Assembly: GCF_020532605.1 (NCBI RefSeq)
Contig: NZ_JAJATW010000009.1
Coordinates: 62,001 to 126,000 of the forward strand
Direction: 5' to 3'
Source: Marinomonas algarum
Lineage (GTDB): Bacteria > Pseudomonadota > Gammaproteobacteria > Pseudomonadales > Marinomonadaceae
Length of the DNA: 64,000 bases
The notes under the pieces are model-generated. The model had not been told where the DNA came from. It did not search any database and saw only the letters and a program-made list of their open reading frames with translations. Made by a program: the position numbers and the translations under genes. Shown in pieces: positions 9,090 through 15,880 of this stretch (positions are counted from its first letter, which is position 1; each line of letters begins with the position of its first letter).

Positions 9090-9119
9090 CCTGGTACCGA
9101 CATTTATGTCGGTACCAGG
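9090..9119. repeat. Perfect 14-bp inverted repeat with 2-base loop
   Basis: The left arm CCTGGTACCGACAT (9090-9103) and right arm ATGTCGGTACCAGG (9106-9119) are exact reverse complements separated by TT. Neither side has a T run, so it is not a classical terminator. It lies 187 bases upstream of the half-hsdS start. It could be a cruciform, an operator or the end of a small mobile element; nothing in the window decides this. Confidence 0.9.
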
Positions 9120-9307
9120 TATCTTGCTGATAAAAAATAGTTAAATATTAAGAGACATATAATCAAGCTGGTAGAGCTGTACAAAACGCAACCATCTGGA
9201 AATTCCGAATAGTTCAAAGTGAAGCCTGAGTAAAAGCCTAGCGAACAACGGTCTAGCCAAAAATATTGAGTTATTTGACTTTTTGATATTAAAATCGCTC
9301 TAACAAC

Positions 9308-9358
9308 ACCCCTCCCGCTACCCGTTAGATCAGCGCCCTGTGAGGGGTTACTCTTTTT
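9308..9358 (+). terminator. Candidate plus-strand intrinsic terminator
   Basis: ACCCCTC (9308-9314) pairs with GAGGGGT (9342-9348), followed by TACTC and six T residues. The 27-base loop is long, so the call is weak. No plus-strand protein gene precedes it, which would fit a short RNA. Confidence 0.35.
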
Positions 9359-9406
9359 TAAGGGTTGGTGTCGTTTTCAGGCTTATGATTTTGGAGTGGC
9401 AATTTG

Positions 9407-10132
9407 TCACTTGTTGGTACCCTCATCATTGAGGGCACCAAAACTTGCTTTAATCCACACATCATTCTCCGGTCCACAAAGGTGGTGCAGCAGCGCTATA
9501 TTGATTTGGTGGCTGATCACGTTGCCATTTCGTTTTTGGCTCTCTTTTCTCAAACCTCTCAGTAATAACCCCGTACATGATTTGCCCATTTGCTCCGGCG
9601 AACTGGGCAGGCAAAAGGCGCGATTTTGCTGTTTGGGGTGCAAGGTAGTGCGTTTTCCTGTTTTAGATAAAGGCGTGATGCACCAAAAAATACAGGTGTT
9701 GGCCGGTGTGTTTGCTTGCAATTGCAATGTTCTAGTTTGGCTCGTGCCATCCTCATATACCGGTAAAAAATGTGCCGGTAACAAAACCAACCCACCTTGC
9801 GCGTGGCCATCAACCTCAGGTAAAGGCAGCCAATACAGGTTTGGCCATTGCTCGGGGCTTTGCCACTTTTCTACGATCACTTGTGTGCCAATGCTGTTCA
9901 GCCATTGGTGAATCGGGCAGCCTGGGTGTGCTTGTTTAACGCGCGGTAACTGATAGGCCAGCCATCGGGTTAAACGTTCGGCGGCATTATCGCACTGGCT
10001 TAGTGCTGGGTAGAGGGTAAACGCGCCATGTCCAACCAGTAACGCGACCACCTGCTGTATCCATTCTCTATCCCAATCGTTAACACTTGCCCATAACACG
10101 TCACTTATCACCTTGTTGTTTTTTAATGACAC
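9407..10132 (-). CDS. Orphan island protein of unknown function
   Basis: A 241-residue open frame with a GTG start (MSLKNNKVISDVLWASVNDW). I do not recognise a family. The N-terminal 160 residues look like a folded soluble domain with amphipathic helices (DREWIQQVVALLVGHGAFTL, AAERLTRWLAYQL) and Trp/Pro-rich strands (QWPNLYWLPLPEVDGHAQGG). The last 80 residues are basic and less structured. The ribosome site before the GTG is weak, and overlapping frames exist on the plus strand, so coding status is moderate. It lies just downstream, in the direction of transcription, of the GCCAAAC repeat field, which could be its control region. Confidence 0.5.
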   Translation of the reverse strand: MSLKNNKVISDVLWASVNDWDREWIQQVVALLVGHGAFTLYPALSQCDNAAERLTRWLAYQLPRVKQAHPGCPIHQWLNSIGTQVIVEKWQSPEQWPNLYWLPLPEVDGHAQGGLVLLPAHFLPVYEDGTSQTRTLQLQANTPANTCIFWCITPLSKTGKRTTLHPKQQNRAFCLPSSPEQMGKSCTGLLLRGLRKESQKRNGNVISHQINIALLHHLCGPENDVWIKASFGALNDEGTNK

Positions 10133-10569
10133 CTATTTTCAGTGGTCGGGTGCAGACTCAGTGGTGAATTAGATGAAAGAAATGGCCATCAAACTAACCA
10201 GTCAAATCGGTTTGTCCTGATTGACCTGTGCGCGGCTAACTGTTTGATATACATAGTCCAATACGGCGCTGTTTGGCGGCATTTGGCTAGTGCAAAAAAA
10301 TCGAGACGCCAAACGATCGTTTGCATTCTGGGTTTAAAAAATCAAACGGTTTGTACTTTGATGCCGAGGTTGGTTTAGGGTAAAAAAAGTGCCAAACCTT
10401 GCTTTGATCCAGTAATGGCAAGGCCTACCAGCGTTGGATTTCAATCGAGAAGCCAAACAGTAAATGGGCTAATTTCCCTGTTTGGCGTTTCGATCCAAAA
10501 GCCAAACGGATAGTGGTTTTGGCGTATGGGGGTAAAGGCATGGGGAAGTGTTTAATGAAGTGTTGCTGT
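10133..10569. other. Non-coding stretch holding the GCCAAAC repeat field
   Basis: 437 bases between the primase-helicase gene and the orphan ORF, both on the minus strand. A 78-codon plus-strand frame here has biased, unfamiliar sequence and I do not call it. The content is dominated by GCCAAAC/GTTTGGC motifs and short palindromes, described separately. Confidence 0.6.
10271..10507. repeat. GCCAAAC / GTTTGGC repeat array with palindromes
   Basis: The heptamer occurs at 10308-10314, 10391-10397, 10452-10458 and 10501-10507, and inverted at 10271-10277 and 10480-10486. Three copies extend to 15 bases of related sequence: ATCGAGACGCCAAAC (10300-10314), ATCGAGAAGCCAAAC (10444-10458) and, inverted at 10480-10494, ATCGAAACGCCAAAC. 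One copy is centred on a perfect 14-bp palindrome, CAAACGATCGTTTG (10310-10323), and another site, CAAAC-G-GTTTG (10343-10353), is also symmetric. This density suggests a binding region (operator or iteron-like), not chance. Confidence 0.75.
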
Positions 10570-12978
10570 TTATTTTGGCTTGGTATTTGATAAAGGGACG
10601 TTTTCTAACTTCAGTGAAGGTTGCTTGTTACTGTTGTCATCAATGTACTCAAGGGCGTACCCCATAGCCTTGTAGCTTTTCTCGCGTTTTTTAAACATGC
10701 GTTGCAGCATAGGGAGGGCGCAGTCCACATAGTCGTGAATGGTGACTTGTGTTTTTCCTTCCGATTCACGATGAATTCGACCGGCATATTGGGCCAATGT
10801 ACCTTTCCATGCGATTGGCATGGCCAAAAACAACGTATCCAGTCTTGGTAGGTCAAACCCTTCACCCACATATTTTCCTGTTGCGACGACAACTTGAGCC
10901 GATTGCAGATGATTGTCAGCATTCTTGCGTTCGGCAGCTTTCATGGCGCCTTTGAGTACGACAGTGCTTATACCCATCTTGGTAAGTTGTGAGTGTATGT
11001 ACTCTGCGTGCTCTCTACGCTCTGTAAGGACTAACGGGTGTCCACCATTTTGAACACACTGAGAGGCGTCTGAGACAATTTTTGAAGTGCGCTGTCCATT
11101 ATCGGCGAGCCAGCGATAGGCATCGCTTATTTTTGGGCGCTCATCTGTTTTTATTAGCTCAGCTGGCGGTATATCGTAGAACTGATGAATCATTACGGTT
11201 TGAGTAAATTGCTCATCAGGGCTTTGTTTCACTTTATAGCGAATGGGCCCTGCCGCCATAAAAATGATCTTCTGATGGCCATCTTGTCGCTCTGGCGTTG
11301 CTGTTAGGCCCAATACATATTTTGCTCTTACCTCGTTGAGTACCATTTCAAACCTTGGCGCAGACAGATGGTGGCATTCATCAACAATAATGTGGCCGTA
11401 GTCTTGGATGAGAGGCGTGATGGAATTGTCTTTTTTATTAACCAAGCTTTGGTAGGTGGCAATGTCGATAATGCCACTCGGCTTTCTTTTACCCCCGCCT
11501 ATACTGCCAATGTTTACTTCTGGTAGGAACGTGCGTAATCGCGCTTGCCACTGTTCAAGCAGTTGTCGGCTATGAACCAGTATTAGGGTATTTACTTTGC
11601 GTTTTACGATCATGCCGATGGCAGTAACCGTTTTTCCAAATGCGGTCGGCGCATGCAAAATACCGAAGTCATGTTTAGATATTGCGGCCACTGCGTCTCG
11701 CTGGTTCTTTCGTAAAGTGAACTCGGGGGTAAGTTTTAATAATGGTCTGCCGATTTCACGCTTATCGTCAAACAGTGGCGAAATATTGTGCTCTTGTAGC
11801 AAAGCAATCGCGTCATCGAGACAGCCTCGCGGTAGTGCTAGATAACCGTTTTCAATACGAGCACAGGAAATAAACCTCGGAATGCCATGGGTTGAAAAGC
11901 GCAACGCTTGTGTTTTAAAAAACACAGGATTAGAAAAACTAGCTAATCGCTTTAGTCCTGCCAGTAGTGGCCCTGGTAACTCGCTTATCAAAAAGTAGAT
12001 ATGGTTGGCCAAGGTAATGGTCACGGTTTTCGGCAAAGACTCTAATTTTATTGGTGCGGCTTTGGCTGTGATTTCCCAAGGAGGGCGGTTGTCTATTAGA
12101 CCTTGTTCGGACAGTAATAGGGTATTGGGTGAAATGGTTGTTATGAGTTGATCAATACTCGATTGCGTGAGCGTTTTAAGCTCAGCAAGGTACTGCCATT
12201 GATCGTCAATCGCATTCAGTTCACTGTCAACAAAGCAGCTACGGCCTGAAAGGCGAGCCTCCTTTTGAAGTGGTAGCGCAATGAGATTGCCAAACCCTCC
12301 TTCAGGAAGGACATCTTGGTTAGGAAATAGCCTGTCATAGGAGTCAAACGATAGATTTGGAAATATTTCCATGGCCTTATCAAGCAAAGCGAAACCCAGT
12401 GCCCGAGCTTGGTTAGCTGGGATATTGGTTTCAAAAAAGATCCATAAGTGCGCTCCGTTGCCAGAACGCGAGATTTCTATCGCGTGCGGAATATCAAACT
12501 CTTGGCACGCTTTAGACATTGCTTTGACTTCTTCTTGCCAACAGCCTTTGTCAAAATCGGCTGCCAACAAATAGCACGTATTATCTTTCAGTAAGGGATA
12601 CAGCCCCACCACTTGATGACCGGCAAGGTGCCTGTAAATAATGCGCTTGTTTAGTTCGCTAAACTTGCGGTGTGAACAGTCTTGGCATTTAATGCGGGGT
12701 TTGTTGCAAACCCCGTTTACCCATTCATTATCACAGGCTACGGAATAGCCACTGCGGCCCTGTTGATTTTGCCAACGATTGGCAAAGATATCCTCTCGTC
12801 CACGAAATCGTTGTCTGAATAGGGCGACCTTTTGTTCTGGCGTGAATGTCTGTACTGAACGCTCGTTTTGAGCGCTACGCAAAGCCTCTCTTAATGCGAG
12901 AAGCTGCTGCTTTTCGTTTTCAAGCTCAGCTAGCCTGTTATCAATAGCAGAAATGTTTGGGTAGCGAGCGTCATTCAT
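10570..12978 (-). CDS. Archaeo-eukaryotic-type primase fused to SF2 helicase
   Basis: An 802-residue fusion. An N-terminal coiled coil (10-40) is followed by a zinc-binding Cys cluster C82, C91, C98 and C101. Next is a primase domain of the archaeo-eukaryotic superfamily, with the catalytic DFD at 141-143 (CYLLAADFDKG) and the SGNGAH motif at 172-177 (ISRSGNGAHLWIFFE). The C-terminal half is an SF2 helicase with Walker A APTAFGKT at 443-450, motif II DECH at 533-536, and LTATP at 558-562, plus GEGFDLPRLD and QYAGRIHRE in the second RecA fold. Primase-helicase fusions of this architecture are linked to conflict and mobile systems (TOTE-type primase in Pfam, from memory). The gene starts 25 bases after the higA stop, without a clear ribosome site. 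All catalytic motifs look intact. Confidence 0.88.
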   Translation of the reverse strand: MNDARYPNISAIDNRLAELENEKQQLLALREALRSAQNERSVQTFTPEQKVALFRQRFRGREDIFANRWQNQQGRSGYSVACDNEWVNGVCNKPRIKCQDCSHRKFSELNKRIIYRHLAGHQVVGLYPLLKDNTCYLLAADFDKGCWQEEVKAMSKACQEFDIPHAIEISRSGNGAHLWIFFETNIPANQARALGFALLDKAMEIFPNLSFDSYDRLFPNQDVLPEGGFGNLIALPLQKEARLSGRSCFVDSELNAIDDQWQYLAELKTLTQSSIDQLITTISPNTLLLSEQGLIDNRPPWEITAKAAPIKLESLPKTVTITLANHIYFLISELPGPLLAGLKRLASFSNPVFFKTQALRFSTHGIPRFISCARIENGYLALPRGCLDDAIALLQEHNISPLFDDKREIGRPLLKLTPEFTLRKNQRDAVAAISKHDFGILHAPTAFGKTVTAIGMIVKRKVNTLILVHSRQLLEQWQARLRTFLPEVNIGSIGGGKRKPSGIIDIATYQSLVNKKDNSITPLIQDYGHIIVDECHHLSAPRFEMVLNEVRAKYVLGLTATPERQDGHQKIIFMAAGPIRYKVKQSPDEQFTQTVMIHQFYDIPPAELIKTDERPKISDAYRWLADNGQRTSKIVSDASQCVQNGGHPLVLTERREHAEYIHSQLTKMGISTVVLKGAMKAAERKNADNHLQSAQVVVATGKYVGEGFDLPRLDTLFLAMPIAWKGTLAQYAGRIHRESEGKTQVTIHDYVDCALPMLQRMFKKREKSYKAMGYALEYIDDNSNKQPSLKLENVPLSNTKPK

Positions 12979-13003
12979 AACAAACTAATTTTGATTCGCA
13001 GCG

Positions 13004-13375
13004 CTATGAAGCGCGAACTTGCGGTGGCTTGATCAGTGACTCTGCTGGAATACCTAACCCTTCATGAAGTTTCCAAATCATTTTTAGCGTGAGTGATCGC
13101 TTATGGTTTAGGATTTCATAAACACGATTGCTTTTACCTATCATGGGTTCAAGATCTTTAACCGTTAAGCCTTTGCGCTCCATCTCAAACTTTATTGCCT
13201 CAACAGGGTCTGGCAAATCCATTGGGAAATGCTTTGCTTCGTAGGCTTCAACTAACGTAACCAAAATGTCCAGCTTTTCGCCTTCGACGGTATCAGGCTC
13301 CGCCATCATTAGGTTTTCGATGTCGTTTAATGCCGCGCGGTAGTCGGCATCTGTTTTAATAGGTCTAATGTCCAT
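13004..13375 (-). CDS. higA: HigA-family antitoxin
   Basis: A 123-residue antitoxin. The N-terminal part (IKTDADYRAALNDIENLMMA, ...LVTLVEAYEAKHFPM) is typical of HigA proteins paired with HigB. The C-terminal half is an XRE-type helix-turn-helix (VEAIKFEMERKGLTVKDLEP, IGKSNRVYEILNHKRSLTLK). It neutralises the toxin and binds the operator to repress the pair. It is the second gene, 99 bases after higB, as usual in toxin-first higBA loci. The linker contains strong hairpins. The palindrome GTCCCA-TAT-TGGGAC upstream of higB is a probable operator. Confidence 0.9.
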   Translation of the reverse strand: MDIRPIKTDADYRAALNDIENLMMAEPDTVEGEKLDILVTLVEAYEAKHFPMDLPDPVEAIKFEMERKGLTVKDLEPMIGKSNRVYEILNHKRSLTLKMIWKLHEGLGIPAESLIKPPQVRAS

Positions 13376-13474
13376 TATATTTACCTCTTGTTACTACCTC
13401 TTGGCTTTAAATCGTTTGCACATCAATTTTTTATTCGGCTCGTCCATGAGCCTTACCCCTCGGGCTCGCGTTGC

Positions 13475-13780
13475 TCATGAAAATTCGTTCCCGACGAATT
13501 TTTCGTATTGCGCATGGCTGCCGATAAACCGTATGTAAACCACCTTGTAGGCATAATTGATCCAAACGACTAATCGGTATTTATTACCGGCAATGTTAAA
13601 CACGACACGCCCATCTTTGAGGATGCTGGCATTTCTAAAGTCCTGTTTCATATCCGACGGTGATCCCCAATCAGCGTTTAATGCATGCCTATACCACGCT
13701 AAAGTTGGCTCTTTCGCGTCAATGTATTCTGGGCTGTCTTCCCAAAATGTTTTTAAGGTTGATAGTGCGATAATTCTCAT
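13475..13780 (-). CDS. higB: HigB-family mRNA interferase toxin
   Basis: A 101-residue RelE-like toxin of the HigB type: MRIIALSTLKTFWEDSPEYI, LAWYRHALNADWGSPSDMKQ, DGRVVFNIAGNKYRLVVWIN, YIRFIGSHAQYEKF. The family cleaves mRNA on the ribosome. The conserved basic and aromatic residues of the C-terminal sheet (NKYRL, VVYIRFIGSH) are present and the frame is intact. It is the promoter-proximal gene of the pair. Its 3' end overlaps a perfect hairpin that may set toxin/antitoxin balance. Such pairs stabilise integrated islands. Confidence 0.9.
   Translation of the reverse strand: MRIIALSTLKTFWEDSPEYIDAKEPTLAWYRHALNADWGSPSDMKQDFRNASILKDGRVVFNIAGNKYRLVVWINYAYKVVYIRFIGSHAQYEKFVGNEFS
13480..13502 (-). 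promoter_or_regulatory. Hairpin between higB and higA
   Basis: AAAATTCGT (13480-13488) and ACGAATTTT (13494-13502) form a perfect 9-bp stem with a 5-base loop over the last higB codons. A second pair, CATGAGC (13445-13451) with GCTCATG (13473-13479), follows in the 99-base linker. Together they could attenuate transcription or shield mRNA between toxin and antitoxin. Confidence 0.5.
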
Positions 13781-13792
13781 AAACAGATGTTA

Positions 13793-13807
13793 GTCCCATA
13801 TTGGGAC
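13793..13807. promoter_or_regulatory. Probable HigA operator
   Basis: A perfect inverted repeat, GTCCCA-TAT-TGGGAC, lies 13 bases upstream of the higB start, where promoter and operator are expected. HigA antitoxins bind such short palindromes. The assignment is by position and symmetry only. Confidence 0.6.
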
Positions 13808-13828
13808 TTTTGCAAGTTTGGCATTTTT

Positions 13829-13880
13829 GATGCGGTTAGGAGTTCTTACCGCATCCCCGATTGCCCCATTCCTTGGGGCA
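13829..13880. repeat. Two consecutive hairpins upstream of higB
   Basis: GATGCGGT (13829-13836) pairs with ACCGCATC (13848-13855), and TGCCCCA (13862-13868) pairs with TGGGGCA (13874-13880). No T run follows on either strand. They separate the higBA promoter from the membrane-protein gene and may slow or end transcription arriving from the integrase side. Confidence 0.5.
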
Positions 13881-13974
13881 GTTTAATATCCTCTTATTCA
13901 CCCTCTAAAGCTTGTGGTATCAAGTGTTGCCCCATTGTCCCAAATGCCCACGGTAAGTGAGTAAATGGGGGCTG

Positions 13975-14313
13975 CTAGTTTCGCCTGATGGGCTTTTTCG
14001 GCATGCGGCTGCGTTTGCCATCGAAGAAGGCCAATACTCTGAACCAATAGAGTGATTCTTCATAACCTAGGCTATGCGTTGGGCGTGCAGGCGGTATGAG
14101 CCCCAGTTTGCGTCCTAGGCTGACAATCACGTAGAACGTGAGTTTTAACGTCAGCCAAGGAGCGAGTACCACGAGTACCCTCAGGCAATGCTGGGTAAGT
14201 GCGTAGCCTACGCCATGAGGTTGTTCGAGTAAGGCAATGCCAATACACCAACCAAGGCCTGCCAGCATGGCTATTGGAAAGGTAATGGGGGCGAGTCGCA
14301 TCATAAATTGCAT
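13975..14313 (-). CDS. Small membrane protein coupled to the integrase
   Basis: A 112-residue protein starting MQFMMRLAPITFPIAMLAGL. Two hydrophobic stretches are clear (about residues 5-26, and 45-70 with VLVVLAPWLTLKLTFYVIVS), then a basic tail RSRMPKKPIRRN. I do not recognise a family. The start is chosen because AGGAGGG precedes it and it begins one base after the integrase stop codon; the longer frame would overlap the integrase. Its coupling to the integrase suggests an island maintenance or transfer role, but no function can be named. Confidence 0.7.
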   Translation of the reverse strand: MQFMMRLAPITFPIAMLAGLGWCIGIALLEQPHGVGYALTQHCLRVLVVLAPWLTLKLTFYVIVSLGRKLGLIPPARPTHSLGYEESLYWFRVLAFFDGKRSRMPKKPIRRN

Positions 14314-14314
14314 G

Positions 14315-15565
14315 TTAATGCCCTCCTGCGTGCTGTTGCGAATGTGGCTCAAAGTTCACCAGTGGCTCAACTACATCAGCCACGGTTTGATGGGCAATTC
14401 GGCGCTCTTCAAAGTAATCGTGGCGGTCGTAGATACCCTCAACGCCTTTTAGCTTATGGTTAAGACAGCGTTCGGCCACATTGCCTGCAATGCCCAAAGA
14501 GGCGGCAAGGCTGCGAAAGGTGCGGCGCAGATCGTGTACGGTGAAGTGTTCAAGTTTGCCCATTTTATTGGGAGGCTGTTTTTTGCGCCCTGGCTCGCGA
14601 CCAAAGAGTTTAGAAATGGCGCGGTTTAGCGTATCTGGCCCCATATGTGGACGATGGCTTGCTCGTCTGGCTGGGAAAACATAAGGTGAGCCACAAGCGC
14701 GGATTTGCAGCTCGTTAAACCAGGCAATGGCTTGGCGTGGTAAGGGAATGCTGATTGGCACGCCAGTTTTACTGCGTTCTTTGGGCAGATCCCATACGCC
14801 CGTGGTTAAATCCATTTCACGCCACATGGCTTCGCACAGTTCGCTTTTGCGCACGCCCAATACCAAAAACAGGCAGCAAGCGAGGTAGTTGTCGCGGCCA
14901 AAGCTATTGATATGGGTATGAAACACGCTAAAGGCGTAGTGAATTTCCTCTTTGCTGAGCATCCTGTCTTTACTGGACTCCACACCACCGGCATCGTCCA
15001 CGGTAAATGCTGCGGCGGGGTTGTTCAGCGTTAAGTCGAGCTTTATCGCATGTCGAAACAGCTGCTTCATGTACATCAAGGTATCGTTGGCAATGGTAGG
15101 ACGGTTACTTTCTCGAATGCGCTCTAATACTTCGCGTACGTCACGTGCGGTCACCTCAGCAATACACTTTATGCCAATGACTGGGCTTATGTCTTTGGTG
15201 TAAACCCGATACGGAATCTTGGGATGCTTAAGTCGTCTACTCAGATCGGTTCGATACCAGTCATGAAACAGTTGATCCACGGTTTCAATGTCAGGTAACT
15301 CGATTTTCTGTTTTTCCAGAAGAGGATCTATGCCGTCACGTACTTCCTTTCGAAAGTATGCGGCGGCAATTCTGGCGTCTGCCAACGACATTAAAGGAAA
15401 TTGCCCCAAGGTTGCTTCTCGTCTTCCTTTGGCTGTGGTGTAGCGGATCATCCAGTAAGGCGAGCCTTGTTTGCGGACGCAAAAGTATAACCCTTCACCA
15501 TCTGAATATTTTTTTGGGTCGGCTTTGCTGTATGCAATAACCTGTTTTGCTGTGAGTTTTCCCAT
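14315..15565 (-). CDS. int: P4-type tyrosine recombinase (island integrase)
   Basis: A 416-residue integrase. The N-terminal arm-binding DUF4102-like domain (KYSDGEGLYFCVRKQGSPYW, TLGQFPLMSLADAR) comes first, then the SAM-like core-binding domain (95-190). The catalytic domain has R239 (LGVRKSEL), K266 (RSKTG), H344 and R347 (HDLRR), H370 (LNHK) and nucleophile Y379 (YDRHDY). The start MGKLTAKQV is chosen because GGAGT precedes it and family members begin there; the longer frame adds 18 unconserved residues. It reads away from yicC, whose 3' end is 316 bases upstream. Repeated TGCCCACCA motifs, probably arm-type binding sites, lie upstream of it. Confidence 0.95.
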   Translation of the reverse strand: MGKLTAKQVIAYSKADPKKYSDGEGLYFCVRKQGSPYWMIRYTTAKGRREATLGQFPLMSLADARIAAAYFRKEVRDGIDPLLEKQKIELPDIETVDQLFHDWYRTDLSRRLKHPKIPYRVYTKDISPVIGIKCIAEVTARDVREVLERIRESNRPTIANDTLMYMKQLFRHAIKLDLTLNNPAAAFTVDDAGGVESSKDRMLSKEEIHYAFSVFHTHINSFGRDNYLACCLFLVLGVRKSELCEAMWREMDLTTGVWDLPKERSKTGVPISIPLPRQAIAWFNELQIRACGSPYVFPARRASHRPHMGPDTLNRAISKLFGREPGRKKQPPNKMGKLEHFTVHDLRRTFRSLAASLGIAGNVAERCLNHKLKGVEGIYDRHDYFEERRIAHQTVADVVEPLVNFEPHSQQHAGGH

Positions 15566-15609
15566 GTTTACTCCATAGTTGCTGAAATAATGGAGGGGGC
15601 AATAATGGC

Positions 15610-15762
15610 TGCCCACCACCGATTTGCTTATTGAATCAGCAGCTAACCTGTTGTGGTGGCGAGTTAAATGCGAAAATTGGGTAACTTACTGCCCACCAAT
15701 TTGCTCACCGCAAAATGCTTATTGAGCAAAAATGAGGGGACTGCCCACCATTCTGCCCACCA
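15610..15762. repeat. TGCCCACCA direct repeats, probable integrase arm sites
   Basis: TGCCCACCA occurs in direct orientation at 15610-15618, 15690-15698, 15742-15750 and 15754-15762, between the integrase start and the yicC end. A partial inverted match, GTGGTGGC, is at 15653-15660. The spacing and position are what is expected for arm-type sites bound by the N-terminal domain of a tyrosine recombinase or by its excisionase. Confidence 0.7.
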
Positions 15763-15800
15763 CTAAACAGGTAGTTGGTAACGGACATCTGCAAACCGAT

Positions 15801-15872
15801 TTGGACGGGAAAAATAAAAAAGCCCTGTATTTACAAGCAAATAACAGGGCTTCTAAGACATTCTTGGACGGG
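15801..15872. other. Candidate island attachment region (repeated TTGGACGGG)
   Basis: TTGGACGGG occurs at 15801-15809 and 15864-15872, each followed by an A-rich run, directly outside the last yicC codon at 15881. The two copies bracket the yicC terminator. They may be core-type recombinase sites or the trace of an earlier insertion. The true attachment core cannot be fixed without the other island end, which is off the window to the left. Confidence 0.4.
15811..15851 (-). terminator. yicC terminator
   Basis: AGCCCTGT (15821-15828) and ACAGGGCT (15844-15851) form an 8-bp stem. On the minus strand it is followed by a T-rich run (TTTTTTATTTTT), a good intrinsic terminator downstream of yicC. 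Confidence 0.85.
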
Positions 15873-15880
15873 TAAAAAAA

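Larger units (their letters stand above)
8904..9406. other. Intergenic stretch with strong hairpins, no protein gene recognised
   Basis: About 500 bases with no convincing reading frame. It contains a perfect long inverted repeat (9090-9119) and, on the plus strand, a 7-bp GC-rich stem (9308-9314 with 9342-9348) followed by six T residues at 9353-9358. The latter could end a short plus-strand RNA starting somewhere after 9120. The region also separates the restriction genes from the orphan ORF and the repeat field to the right. Confidence 0.5.

Noticed and set aside
9396-9911. 171-codon plus-strand frame opposite the orphan ORF
   Set aside because: No ribosome site, low-complexity Cys/Ser/Trp-rich sequence; looks like the mirror of the minus-strand gene.
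10142-10378. 78-codon plus-strand frame in the repeat field
   Set aside because: Lies over the GCCAAAC repeats and has no recognisable pattern.
10271-10507. CRISPR array or integron attC sites
   Set aside because: Motifs are short, in both orientations and irregularly spaced; no conserved long repeat.
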